Assembly (NCBI GenBank): GCA_000785145.2 | Contig: JSZA02000047.1 | Span: 1 to 42,635 of the forward strand | Direction: 5' to 3' | Source of the DNA: Candidatus Thiomargarita nelsonii | GTDB taxonomy: Bacteria; Pseudomonadota; Gammaproteobacteria; Beggiatoales; Beggiatoaceae | Length of the DNA stretch: 42,635 nt | Shown: positions 35,477-42,635 of the stretch, piece after piece | Layout: every line of letters starts with the position of its first letter | Numbering within the stretch: the stretch's first letter is position 1 | Translations under genes and position numbers: made by a program | The notes under the pieces: model-generated | Databases searched by the model: none | Told to the model about the DNA's origin: nothing | The model's input: the letters and a program-made list of their open reading frames with translations, nothing else

Positions 35477-35670
35477 AGCTAACAAACGAATGCACTCGGA
35501 CAAAATAAAGCTGCATAGCAGCGCAGCTTTATTTGTTGTGCCATCGTGCTGCGTAGCTTCACTCTCACTGCCCGATAACAAATCGTTCGAGCTGACGAAA
35601 GTGCCAACACTCTCTGACGACTCCGTTATCAGGCACTTTCGCATCTCAACTCTGCCGTAGCACCAAGCTA
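35477..35670 (+). other. Long attC-like cassette boundary (uninterrupted copy)
   Basis: AGCTAACAAACGAATGCACT and CGGACAAAATAAAGCTGC are followed by the family core (TGTGCCATCGTGCTGCGTAG, CCCGATAACAAATCGTTCGA, CTCTCTGACGACTCCGTTAT, CAGGCACTTTCGCATCTCAA) and the degraded right end CTGCCGTAGC. It serves as the empty-site reference for the MITE in the 26338 copy. Confidence 0.5.
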
Positions 35671-35703
35671 AAAATGATCGTACTAAATCTGGAGTGATCT
35701 CTA

Positions 35704-36840
35704 ATGAAAGCGATTGAGCTTTTTGCAGGAATAGGCGGTTTTCGCATTGCATGTGATGAATTAAATATAGAAACAGTATGGGCTAATGATATTGATCACA
35801 AAGCGTCCAAAGTTTACCAAAAACAATTTGGAACGGATGTTTTTGTAGAAGGTGATGTTGCAGACTACCTTAACAAAATACCAGATCACGACCTTTTAAC
35901 TGGCGGATTTCCTTGTCAGCCATTTTCTAGTGCCGGAAAAAAACTTGGCATTGAAGATGCTCGCGGAACTCTCTTTGAAAAAATAACGAAAATTTTAGAG
36001 AATAAAAAGCCAAAATTCTTTGTTCTTGAGAATGTAAAGCGTCTAATTTCGATGGATAAAGGCAAACATTTCGCCACCATTCTTGATGAGCTATCAAAGC
36101 TAGGTTATTTAGTAGAGTGGAGGCTTCTTAATGCGGTTAACTTTGGATTACCTCAAAACCGAGAAAGAATAATTATAGTTGGACACTTAGATCATATTCT
36201 TAAATCTTATCTTTGCCCGGATATTGGTGAACTAACTACCAAGCAATTATCAATCATTTCAAATTTTGAACACTGGAAAAAAATCAAGGAACATGGCGCA
36301 AAATTTAACACTTGGGGGCTGGCTTTCAACGGTAAATTTTGCCACGCAAAAATAGACTTTTTTTCTGAAAAAGAAAATTCTAAAAAGCTAAAGTCAGTTT
36401 TAGAGAAAAATCCCGATAAGAAATTTTTCTTTAATGAAGACTCCCTCGAAAGAATAAAGAATAGTGAGGAAGTGAATAGATATTTCAACGGAGTTGAGAT
36501 TCTATACAACCAAAAAGGTGGTGCCCGTATGGGCTATTCTATTTTTGGTACTTCTGGCGTTGCCCCTACTCTAACCTGTACAACAAGCAGGCATTATGAA
36601 CGTTATAAAATTGCTGATGATTTTCGTCGCTTAACAAATATTGAATATGCAAGAATTCAAGGTTTCCCTGATAATCATTGCCAAGCGGCATCCACTTATG
36701 ATCAATATCCACTTTATGGTAATGCTGTCCGATACATTTTTAGTAACAAATGTTGCCATTCGCTAACATGCCCCGAAGGGGAGGTATCTCTCAAAGATCT
36801 AAAGAATTCGAAGAAAGCTTTAGACAACAACCAGAATTGA
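35704..36840 (+). CDS. DNA (cytosine-5)-methyltransferase
   Basis: A 378-residue C5 methyltransferase. Motifs: I ELFAGIGGFRIACDEL, IV TGGFPCQPFSSAGKK, VI KFFVLENVKRL, VIII LPQNRERIIIVGH, IX RLTNIEYARIQGFPDNH, and X YPLYGNAVRYIFS. The ATG at 35704 has GGAGTGATCT in front of it. Its first 84 bp including the upstream region are duplicated at 28909, immediately before the ApaLI-like endonuclease. This suggests the two genes were once adjacent, which would make it the protective partner of that endonuclease. The target-recognition domain (about 165-280) is Lys-rich and unlike that of the other C5 enzyme. The gene appears intact. Confidence 0.87.
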   Translation: MKAIELFAGIGGFRIACDELNIETVWANDIDHKASKVYQKQFGTDVFVEGDVADYLNKIPDHDLLTGGFPCQPFSSAGKKLGIEDARGTLFEKITKILENKKPKFFVLENVKRLISMDKGKHFATILDELSKLGYLVEWRLLNAVNFGLPQNRERIIIVGHLDHILKSYLCPDIGELTTKQLSIISNFEHWKKIKEHGAKFNTWGLAFNGKFCHAKIDFFSEKENSKKLKSVLEKNPDKKFFFNEDSLERIKNSEEVNRYFNGVEILYNQKGGARMGYSIFGTSGVAPTLTCTTSRHYERYKIADDFRRLTNIEYARIQGFPDNHCQAASTYDQYPLYGNAVRYIFSNKCCHSLTCPEGEVSLKDLKNSKKALDNNQN

Positions 36841-37253
36841 CTTGGTTCTCGCCAATAAGTAAGTTGTTGTCAGTCTCAGGTTTTACCAGTCTAACTTTAC
36901 AGACTGAACCAAATACCTGCTACTTGAACTAAAGTCCTTTGACTCTAGTTGGGTTGCATCATACTAAACCAATTGCTAATTTGTCAAGAAAATATTTAAC
37001 TATTTTTCTTTGATACATAAAAATTATGATTTAAACTATACTAAATTATAATTTATATTGTCAAGAAAATATTTAACTTAACGATTTTTCAGTATCAGAT
37101 AAGACGTTTTTTTGTAAAATTTCATTAATATTTTTTAGCAAAATGTTTACTAGGCATAAACCGTACTCAACCCTCACAACCGGAATTATTAACACGCGCA
37201 GTTAGTTGCACACGCCTGAAATCGTGACTCCCCTTTTTACAGGATAAAATGTG
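36841..37253. other. Intergenic region with a 77-bp-spaced direct repeat
   Basis: No gene is seen. TGTCAAGAAAATATTTAACT occurs at 36982-37001 and again at 37059-37078, in AT-rich sequence upstream of the norE cluster. It may be a regulator-binding pair, a promoter duplication or a duplication left by an insertion. No perfect FNR box was found. Confidence 0.5.
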
Positions 37254-37445
37254 ATGATAACCACCCATTTACTAGAAGAAAAGGAAAAAACCCAGAAAAA
37301 ATTGGCCAAAGAAGCCCAGTATGATGTCTGGAAATATATGGAAAATACACACAAAAGTGTGTTTGAAGCACAGAAAAAATATGGACTAACACTTAAATAT
37401 GGCAACGGTGGCTCTTTAGAACCACTTTTCAAACAGCCAGCTTAA
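37254..37445 (+). CDS. Small charged protein upstream of norE
   Basis: A 63-residue product from the ATG at 37254 (AGGA 9 nt upstream; an overlapping GTG three bases earlier is possible). The N-terminal two thirds are a charged helix (HLLEEKEKTQKKLAKEAQY), followed by VFEAQKKYGLTLKYGNGGSL. There is no membrane segment or signal. It precedes norE by only 9 bp and is likely co-transcribed with norEFQ. I do not recognise the family; a small soluble accessory of NO reductase is a guess based on position. Confidence 0.5.
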   Translation: MITTHLLEEKEKTQKKLAKEAQYDVWKYMENTHKSVFEAQKKYGLTLKYGNGGSLEPLFKQPA

Positions 37446-37454
37446 ATCATAGAC

Positions 37455-38039
37455 ATGGTAAACTCAATTTCAAAATCCCAACCCCAAAGTAATTTACCCG
37501 GCGATTTCGCCATTTGGATTTTTATTTTTGCCGAACTTTTAGTTTTCGGTATTTTTTTTATAGCCTATGCGTTTGCCCGTAGCTACGACGTTGAATTATT
37601 TAACGCCAGTCAATCTACCCTCACGCGAGAATTCGGTGCTATCAATACCATTGTACTCATTACCAGCAGTTTTTTTGTGGTACGCGCTGTCACTGCTATC
37701 AAAAATGATAGTTCACAAATTTGTGTCAACTGGCTCGGTGCCGCACTTTTTATGGGCTCGATCTTTTTAGTCATTAAAATGATGGAATTTTATGGAAAAT
37801 TTTCTGAAGGTATAAACATGAGTACCAATACTTTTTATATGTTTTACCTGTCATTGACATTTTTCCATTTTATGCACGTTATTTTAGGTATGGTGATTTT
37901 AACCGCGATATTGCTTAAAGCACGGCAGGGTGGTTATAGTGCCAAAGAGCATACTGGGGTTGAAACGGGTGCCTCTTATTGGCACATGGTTGATTTAGTT
38001 TGGATTATCCTCTTTCCTTTAATTTATATTATTCGCTAA
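37455..38039 (+). CDS. norE: NorE, cytochrome c oxidase subunit III-like protein
   Basis: A 194-residue, five-helix membrane protein of the heme-copper oxidase subunit III family, short like NorE. Hallmarks are GDFAIWIFIFAELLVFGIFF (helix 1, with the conserved W..F..E), the FYGKF segment, the FMFYLS-like TFYMFYLSLTFFHFMHVILG, and the ending SYWHMVDLVWIILFPLIYI (conserved WH.VD.vWi.lf). NorE with NorF is needed for full NO reductase activity or maturation in several denitrifiers. It overlaps no neighbour and is followed 9 bp later by norF. Its neighbours, norF and norQ, support NorE over a true COX3. Confidence 0.85.
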   Translation: MVNSISKSQPQSNLPGDFAIWIFIFAELLVFGIFFIAYAFARSYDVELFNASQSTLTREFGAINTIVLITSSFFVVRAVTAIKNDSSQICVNWLGAALFMGSIFLVIKMMEFYGKFSEGINMSTNTFYMFYLSLTFFHFMHVILGMVILTAILLKARQGGYSAKEHTGVETGASYWHMVDLVWIILFPLIYIIR

Positions 38040-38048
38040 ATAATTAAT

Positions 38049-38312
38049 ATGTCCCAAATACGTCCTTGTACTTATGTATGGTTGATACTTATCTTGCTAA
38101 CCGTCTTTGCTTTTGTGGTTGGTAAACTTGAAATGGGCGGCATTACCATCGTTACTGTTGTCCTATTTAGCACCCTTATAAAAGGGCAAATGGTTGTAGA
38201 CTACTTTATGGGCTTACGTCGTGTGCGCTGGAAATGGAAAATAATTATGTATAGTTGGTTGCTACTCGTCATGGGGCTAATTGGTTTTGCCTATTCGTTA
38301 GGGGTAAAATAA
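38049..38312 (+). CDS. norF: NorF, small three-helix membrane protein (COX4-like)
   Basis: An 87-residue protein with three membrane helices (CTYVWLILILLTVFAFVVG, GGITIVTVVLFSTLIKGQMV, IIMYSWLLLVMGLIGFAYS). The block LIKGQMVVDYFMGLRRVRWKW is typical of the prokaryotic cytochrome c oxidase subunit IV/NorF family. It lies between norE and norQ, with a single nucleotide separating it from norQ, so translation is probably coupled. NorF modulates NO reductase activity in Paracoccus-type systems. Confidence 0.82.
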   Translation: MSQIRPCTYVWLILILLTVFAFVVGKLEMGGITIVTVVLFSTLIKGQMVVDYFMGLRRVRWKWKIIMYSWLLLVMGLIGFAYSLGVK

Positions 38313-38313
38313 A

Positions 38314-41300
38314 ATGGATACTGTAAAGCAGCCTTATTATAGACCCATCGGTAACGAAGTCACGCTATTTGAACAGGCCTACCGTCACCAACTACCGGTT
38401 TTAATTAAGGGACCAACTGGATGTGGCAAAACTGTGCGCCTATAAGGCTTTAAAGTGGTAGTCCAAGGTATGGGCTTCAGTGAGGAAAATCTGAATAAGT
38501 CAACCAACTCACTTTTACTTGGAAACAAGTACGGGGACTGTAGCATGTTGGTAAAGCAAAGATTAGCTGTAATAATTAAAGCGAGTAGCTTTGCAAGACA
38601 AGATACTATGATTAAAACTTGATTGTTTGAACGTTAGCTGCGGTAAGGGATCCGCACCCTATGTGGTCACATTATTTATAATCCACATTATACTGAATTT
38701 TGGTAAAGTAGTTTTGTACCAAAATATCCTCTCAGTATATACTGAGTCTCGATAGGTTTAGACCAAAAACAGCGAATAACGAATCTAAGGTATCAGACAT
38801 CCACTTTTAGGATAGATAGATTATCCGAGTACCATTAATTTGTAAAAATACTATAATCGCAAATAAAAGATTAATAGAAACACAAATTAGTCACGTACTT
38901 AAAGCAATTTAGGGATTGCCTACGGCGAGTAATCGCTAAGGTAACGGAATTTCCATAGTAGTTGCAAGATTAAATTCTTATAAGTCTTAGGTAATGCTAA
39001 GAGAAACTAGAGAGAATCTAGGCAATGAAGGGGAATAGGTAAAACGACTTCTAATTAACTTAAAGGACATAAGATTATGTCATCAGCTTTAAAAGAATTA
39101 GAAATACTAAAATCAAGAAATGTAGAACGTCCAGAGTGTCAGAATACGGGCTTATACAGAATCTTATATAAAACAGATATATTCGTACTTGCCTACGAAA
39201 GAATTAAATCCAAAAATGGGAATATGACTAGGGGTGCCAACAACGAAACTTTAGATGGTATATCGCCAAACTGGATAGACAAAACCATAAGTGAGTTAAG
39301 AACTCAGAAGTTTAAGTTTTCCGCAAGTAGAATGGTTAAGATACCAAAGAAAAACGGAAATACAAGAACCCTTGGCATTGCACCCCCTAGAGAAAAAGTG
39401 GTACAAGAAGTAATTAGGCTAATACTTGAAGCCATTTATGATGCACCAGAAGGAACTATCTTTCAAGAATGTAGTCATGGGTTTAGGGCTAATCGAAGTT
39501 GCCATACAGCTCTAAAAGAAGTAAAAAGTAAATGGAACGGGACTAAATGGTTTATAGAAGGTGACATATCAGATTTCTTTGATGAAATCGACCACCACGT
39601 TCTAATTAAATTATTAGGAAAGAAAATCAAGGACGAGAAATTCATACAGTTAATGTGGAAGTATATTAAAGCTGGATATACTGAAGGAAATGAAGTTCAC
39701 AAGGTTGCTAATATCAGTGGTACACCACAAGGGGGAATATTATCTCCCTTACTATCCAATATTTACCTAAATGAACTGGATAAATATGCCTTAGAACTGA
39801 GTAAAAAGCACACTAAAGGAACGGAAAGAAGGATAAACCCAGCATACACAAGGATTAGTAGTAGGATAAGGAGAAATAAGAATCCACAAAGAATGAAAGA
39901 ACTGTACAAGGAAAGAAGGAATACACAATCCAGAATGCCCGATGACCCAAACTACGTCAGAGTTAGATACATAAGATATGCAGATGATTGGATTATAGGA
40001 GTTACAGGAAGCAGACTTTTAGCAGAAGAAATAAGAAGAGACATGGAAAGATTCCTAAAGGATGAACTCAAGCTCAAATTGAATTTAGACAAAACATTCA
40101 TCAGACATGCAAAAACTGAACGGGCTACTTTCTTAGGTGTTGAAATAAACACCAGCATGAACAAAGCCAACCACTCAACAATAAGTGGCAACAAGAAAGT
40201 GAAATTACAGTCTGATAATATTCAGTTAAACGTGAATATGGATGGTATCATCAAGAGATTGAACAAAGCAGGAATGTGTAAGGGCAATGGCTTTCCAATA
40301 TGTAGAAATTATCATATTAATTATGAGGATTGGGAGATTATAAGAACGCACAACAGCGTTTTGGACGGACTCTCCAATTACTACAGTTTTGTCTCTAACA
40401 GGAATAAACTGCGAAGAGTAGAATACATAATCCGATATTCAGCAGCTAAAACTCTAGCTAGTAAGTATAAGACAAGTATGGCTAAGATTTTCAAGTCTTA
40501 TGGAAATAATCTAACAATTGAATACGGTAAAGATAAAAAGGTTGGCATCAGAGATGATATTGACTGGACTATAAAAGTCAATAACTTCAAGGTATCAATG
40601 TGGGAAAGGAGTGCAGTATTAGATGGATTACTTTACAAAAGGAAAGTAACTAAATCCCGCTTAGGAAGCCCTTGTGCTATATGTGGTAGTAATGAAGGAG
40701 TACAGATGCACCATGTAAGGCATATTAGAAAATCTGGTGTAAAGTACGGAGGTTTTGATAAGTACTTGGGAGCAATTAACCGCAAACAGGTACCACTCTG
40801 TAAACAACACCACTTGGATATACATAATGGCAAGTATGATGGAGCTGGTTTAGCTCAAATATTTGAAGAGATTAAATCTCATAAGAAAAATTGATTTTAG
40901 GTTTTACTGGAGAGCCGTGTGCTATGAAAGTAGCAAGCACGGTTCGGGGGAGAGTCGTTGTTTTCCTGAATCTAAGGACGAAGGGAATGGCGGCTTATCC
41001 TACCGTTTTGTCAGCTACATGGCGGCACAATTAGGTCGTCCTCTTTATACGGTGGCTTGCCATGACGATTTGACGGCAGCAGATTTAATCGGGCGGCATC
41101 TGATTGGACATGAATCGACTTATTGGAGTGATGGACCATTAACCCGTGCCGTGCGTGAGGGCGCCATTTGTTATTTGGATGAAGTGGTTGAGGCGCGTAA
41201 AGATACCACCGTCGTTTTACACCCTTTGACTGATGATCGTCGCATTTTACCGATTGAGCGTACTAATGAGCGTTTGCAAGCACCACCCGAATTTATGTTA

Positions 41301-41672
41301 GTTGTCTCCTATAATCCGGGCTACCAAAATTTGCTCAAAGGCATGAAACCGAGTACTCGACAACGTTTTGTGGCCTTGCGTTTTAATTATCCTAGCCCCA
41401 GCGTCGAGCAGGAAATCCTCATTGGTGAGACTGATATAGATAAAAGCTTGGCACAACGCCTCGTTAATTTAACCAATGCTCTGCGTCAACTTAAAGAACA
41501 TGACATAGAAGAGGCGGCTTCAACCCGTTTGCTGATTTATGCGGCGATACTCATCAAAAATGGTTTCGATCCTGTGGATGCCTGTCGCGCGGCCCTCGTT
41601 GAGCCTTTGAGTGATGACATTGATACGGTGAATGCTTTAATGGAAGTTGTATTAGCCACTTTTGGAAAATAA
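38314..41672 (+). CDS. norQ: NorQ, MoxR-type AAA+ ATPase, split by a group II intron
   Basis: Exon 1 (38314-38433, 40 codons) ends at the Walker A sequence GPTGCGKT. Exon 2 (41004-41672) begins RFVSYMAAQLGRPLYTVACH. Joining ACT to CGT gives GKTRFVSYMA, exactly the usual continuation, and a 262-residue protein of normal length. Further motifs are GREGAICYLDEVVEARKD-like Walker B (CYLDEV), the ILPIERTNERL loop, sensor 1 VVSYNPGYQNLL and RQRFVALRF. NorQ, with NorD, inserts the non-heme iron FeB into NorB. norD is not seen in the window. Active NorQ requires splicing of the intron. No other lesion was found, so the gene is probably functional. Confidence 0.88.
38434..41003 (+). mobile_element. 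Group II intron 2 in norQ (LtrB-like type, with reverse transcriptase)
   Basis: 5' end GTGCGCCTATAAGG. Domain V is GAGCCGTGTGCTATGAAAGT followed by AGCAAGCACGGTTC (40912-40945) with a GAAA tetraloop. Domain VI pairs GTCGTTGTT with AATGGCGGC, leaving A seven bases before the 3' end CTAC. EBS1 AGTTTTG (38710-38716) pairs perfectly with exon IBS1 CAAAACT, and EBS2 CCACATT (38683-38689) pairs with IBS2 GATGTGG, one pair being G-U. Both splice sites are thus well supported. The host gene is in frame after removal. Confidence 0.92.
39077..40894 (+). CDS. ltrA: Intron-encoded reverse transcriptase/maturase with HNH endonuclease
   Basis: A 605-residue multifunctional protein in domain IV of intron 2. 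RT motifs are visible: KIPKKNGNTRTLGIAPPREK, FQECSHGFRANRSCHTAL, FIEGDISDFFDEIDHH, GTPQGGILSPLLSNIYLNEL, and the catalytic RYIRYADDWIIG. The thumb/maturase region follows, and the C-terminal HNH motif is CAICGSNEGVQMHHVRHIRKSG...LCKQHHLDIHNGKYDG. It promotes splicing of the intron RNA and its retrohoming. The RT is intact, unlike the one in intron 1. An AAGGACATAAG sequence precedes the ATG. Type assignment (mitochondrial-like/LtrB-like) rests on the intron 5' end and overall motif spelling. Confidence 0.92.
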   Translation: MSSALKELEILKSRNVERPECQNTGLYRILYKTDIFVLAYERIKSKNGNMTRGANNETLDGISPNWIDKTISELRTQKFKFSASRMVKIPKKNGNTRTLGIAPPREKVVQEVIRLILEAIYDAPEGTIFQECSHGFRANRSCHTALKEVKSKWNGTKWFIEGDISDFFDEIDHHVLIKLLGKKIKDEKFIQLMWKYIKAGYTEGNEVHKVANISGTPQGGILSPLLSNIYLNELDKYALELSKKHTKGTERRINPAYTRISSRIRRNKNPQRMKELYKERRNTQSRMPDDPNYVRVRYIRYADDWIIGVTGSRLLAEEIRRDMERFLKDELKLKLNLDKTFIRHAKTERATFLGVEINTSMNKANHSTISGNKKVKLQSDNIQLNVNMDGIIKRLNKAGMCKGNGFPICRNYHINYEDWEIIRTHNSVLDGLSNYYSFVSNRNKLRRVEYIIRYSAAKTLASKYKTSMAKIFKSYGNNLTIEYGKDKKVGIRDDIDWTIKVNNFKVSMWERSAVLDGLLYKRKVTKSRLGSPCAICGSNEGVQMHHVRHIRKSGVKYGGFDKYLGAINRKQVPLCKQHHLDIHNGKYDGAGLAQIFEEIKSHKKN

Positions 41673-41696
41673 ACACGCGCTACCCATCTTAGCCTG

Positions 41697-41758
41697 ACTA
41701 TTTTAAACCCTACTTAAAAACAGACTTGACTATTTTAAAGTAGGCACTAAAATAGTCG
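41697..41758. repeat. Inverted repeat before the ATPase gene
   Basis: GACTATTTTA at the left pairs with TAAAATAGTC at the right. A further GACTATTTTA copy and CCTACTT/AAAGTAGG arms lie inside. It ends 2 bp before the ATG at 41760, so the hairpin would cover the ribosome-binding site, or it terminates the norQ transcript. Confidence 0.6.
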
Positions 41759-41759
41759 C

Positions 41760-41900
41760 ATGAGATATATAACTTCTGCTATTGAACAAGATTTACAGAA
41801 AAAAATGGTCTTTATAGGTGGACCACGACAAGTCGGCAAAACCACTTTGGCAAAACAATTGCTCTCTTATGCCGAAAATAATGGTCGCTATTTTAACTGG
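41760..41900 (+). CDS. DUF4143-type AAA ATPase, 5' exon (interrupted by intron 3)
   Basis: 47 codons: MRYITSAIEQDLQKKMVFIG, then Walker A GPRQVGKTTLAKQLL, ending NGRYFNW. This is the N-terminus of the AAA_14/DUF4143 family, in which the text would continue with an Asp after the Trp. At 41901 the intron begins with GTGCGACTCG. The rest of the gene lies beyond the window. A decayed paralogue is at 14871-15060. The function of this family is poorly known. Confidence 0.65.
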
Positions 41901-42635
41901 GTGCGACTCGTTTTGGCCTAATTATTGAATTCGGATGGATGGGAAGACAATTTAAATAAAGCCTACTTACACAATCTTTATATGTGTATAAAATTTCTTA
42001 TATGGTGTGAAAGGATTCGCCTCCCCAGGCAGACTGGGAGAAAGTAATGGCCGGTGGTTAGATGTTTTAACTGTCAGTGCAAGGTCATCGAAGCTCATGG
42101 GAGCAAACGTTACGGATAGTTTGGAAAGTTGTGGAAATCTCTTCCATATTACAAAAGATAAGGTGAGCAGTTACAGCACCTTATCCTGTTGAAGGGTTCC
42201 AGAAACATAACCAGCGTGATAATTGAGTAAGGTCGGTCAAATAGGTCGAAAGACAAAAAAGTGATGTGGAATGGGATTTTTGGTTGTCTCATCTCATCTG
42301 TCTAATACATCACCCGATTACAGACATTATCTAAGTCCGCAGGCATAAACATATAAGAGAAACGAGGAAAAACGATGTCAATACGTCACTTGCTGGATTG
42401 CAAGAGGAGAGGGTGGAAGCCGTCTTAGCGACAGCATCGGGTAGGATAGAGTGGGAAGCCAACGCCAGTTGAAATCGTCCTTGTGGGATACTGGATATGC
42501 TGATTCACTCTCGGTATTGTGTTAATATTGAATTCTTATTAAGCAATGGGCACGTAAGTGCTAATAACGCGAGGTTCACACCTAAATTATGGAAACTCTT
42601 CAACAATCTTTGTATGAAGATGGTTCCCTCTCCCT
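41901..42635 (+). mobile_element. Group II intron 3, 5' part (same family as intron 1)
   Basis: It starts GTGCGACTCGTTTTGGCCTA, nearly as in intron 1, and aligns with it through domain I (AAATTTCTTATATGGTGTGA, GGATTCGCCT, GTAGGATAGAGTGGGAAGCC, ACTGGATATGCTGATTCACT). A possible EBS1, CCAGTTGA (42465-42472), can pair with TTAACTGG at the exon end (41893-41900) with one G-U. The window ends inside it. Confidence 0.82.
42589..42635 (+). CDS. Start of the intron 3 reverse transcriptase (partial)
   Basis: ATG in the context AAATTATGG, the same as the start of the intron 1 protein at 30880, encodes METLQQSLYEDGSLS up to the window edge. Position and context identify it as the N-terminus of the intron-encoded protein. 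Whether it is intact cannot be seen. Confidence 0.55.
   Translation, partial: METLQQSLYEDGSLS

Noticed and set aside
37009..37022. FNR box upstream of norE
   Set aside because: TTGATACATAAAAA keeps only the left half-site.
42007..42192. 61-residue ORF near the right edge
   Set aside because: It lies in domain I of intron 3 and is not conserved in the matching part of intron 1.

Overview
The window looks like a chromosomal stretch of an AT-rich, nitrate-respiring gammaproteobacterium. The best guess is a large sulfur bacterium of the Beggiatoa/Thioploca/Thiomargarita group. That placement is inference from three things: gamma-type housekeeping genes (rsmE, uvrD), a denitrification locus, and an extreme load of palindromic repeats, MITE-like elements, group II introns and decaying genes. 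No rRNA gene, canonical tRNA gene, CRISPR array or integrase gene was found.

Region 1 (1-19.4 kb) is housekeeping and accessory genes embedded in repeats. Apparently intact genes are an AlkC-like DNA alkylation repair protein, UvrD helicase, a GGDEF-like protein without a GGDEF motif, a UPF0323-like lipoprotein, an Rpn-type nuclease, a DNR-type Crp/Fnr regulator, a TPR protein with near-identical 141-bp repeats and RsmE. A radical SAM/SPASM enzyme has a reading-frame conflict at its start. Decayed genes include ovoA, rtcB, a DUF4143 ATPase, a WD40 membrane protein, an AAA ATPase and a response-regulator fragment.

Region 2 (19.4-23.15 kb and 37.2-41.7 kb) is a nitric-oxide/denitrification locus: nirN (minus strand), norC-norB, then a small ORF with norE, norF and norQ. 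Perfect FNR/DNR-type dyads lie upstream of norC and of the dnr-like gene, so NO- or anoxia-dependent control is likely. norQ is split by a 2.57-kb group II intron directly after its Walker A threonine. Precise splicing restores a normal 262-residue MoxR-type ATPase.

Region 3 (23.2-36.9 kb) separates norCB from norEFQ and looks like an integron-cassette-like array. Every gene is on the plus strand, and genes are separated by attC-like sites: one typical 57-bp site and three long members of one repeat family. Cargo comprises a Phd-type antitoxin, a broken small membrane protein, a DUF262/HNH (GmrSD-like) protein, two C5-cytosine methyltransferases, an ApaLI-like restriction endonuclease with a beta-class amino-methyltransferase, a DUF6714-like protein, a ParA-like ATPase, and a tRNA-mimicking RNA that resembles bacterial Y RNA (YrlA). 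The beta-class methyltransferase is interrupted by a second group II intron. That intron's own reverse transcriptase carries two insertions, a 22-bp segment and a perfect 44-bp palindrome, and removing both restores the frame.

Region 4 (41.7 kb to the end) begins a DUF4143-type ATPase that is interrupted after 47 codons by a third group II intron, of the same family as the first. The window ends inside this intron, just after the start of its reverse transcriptase.
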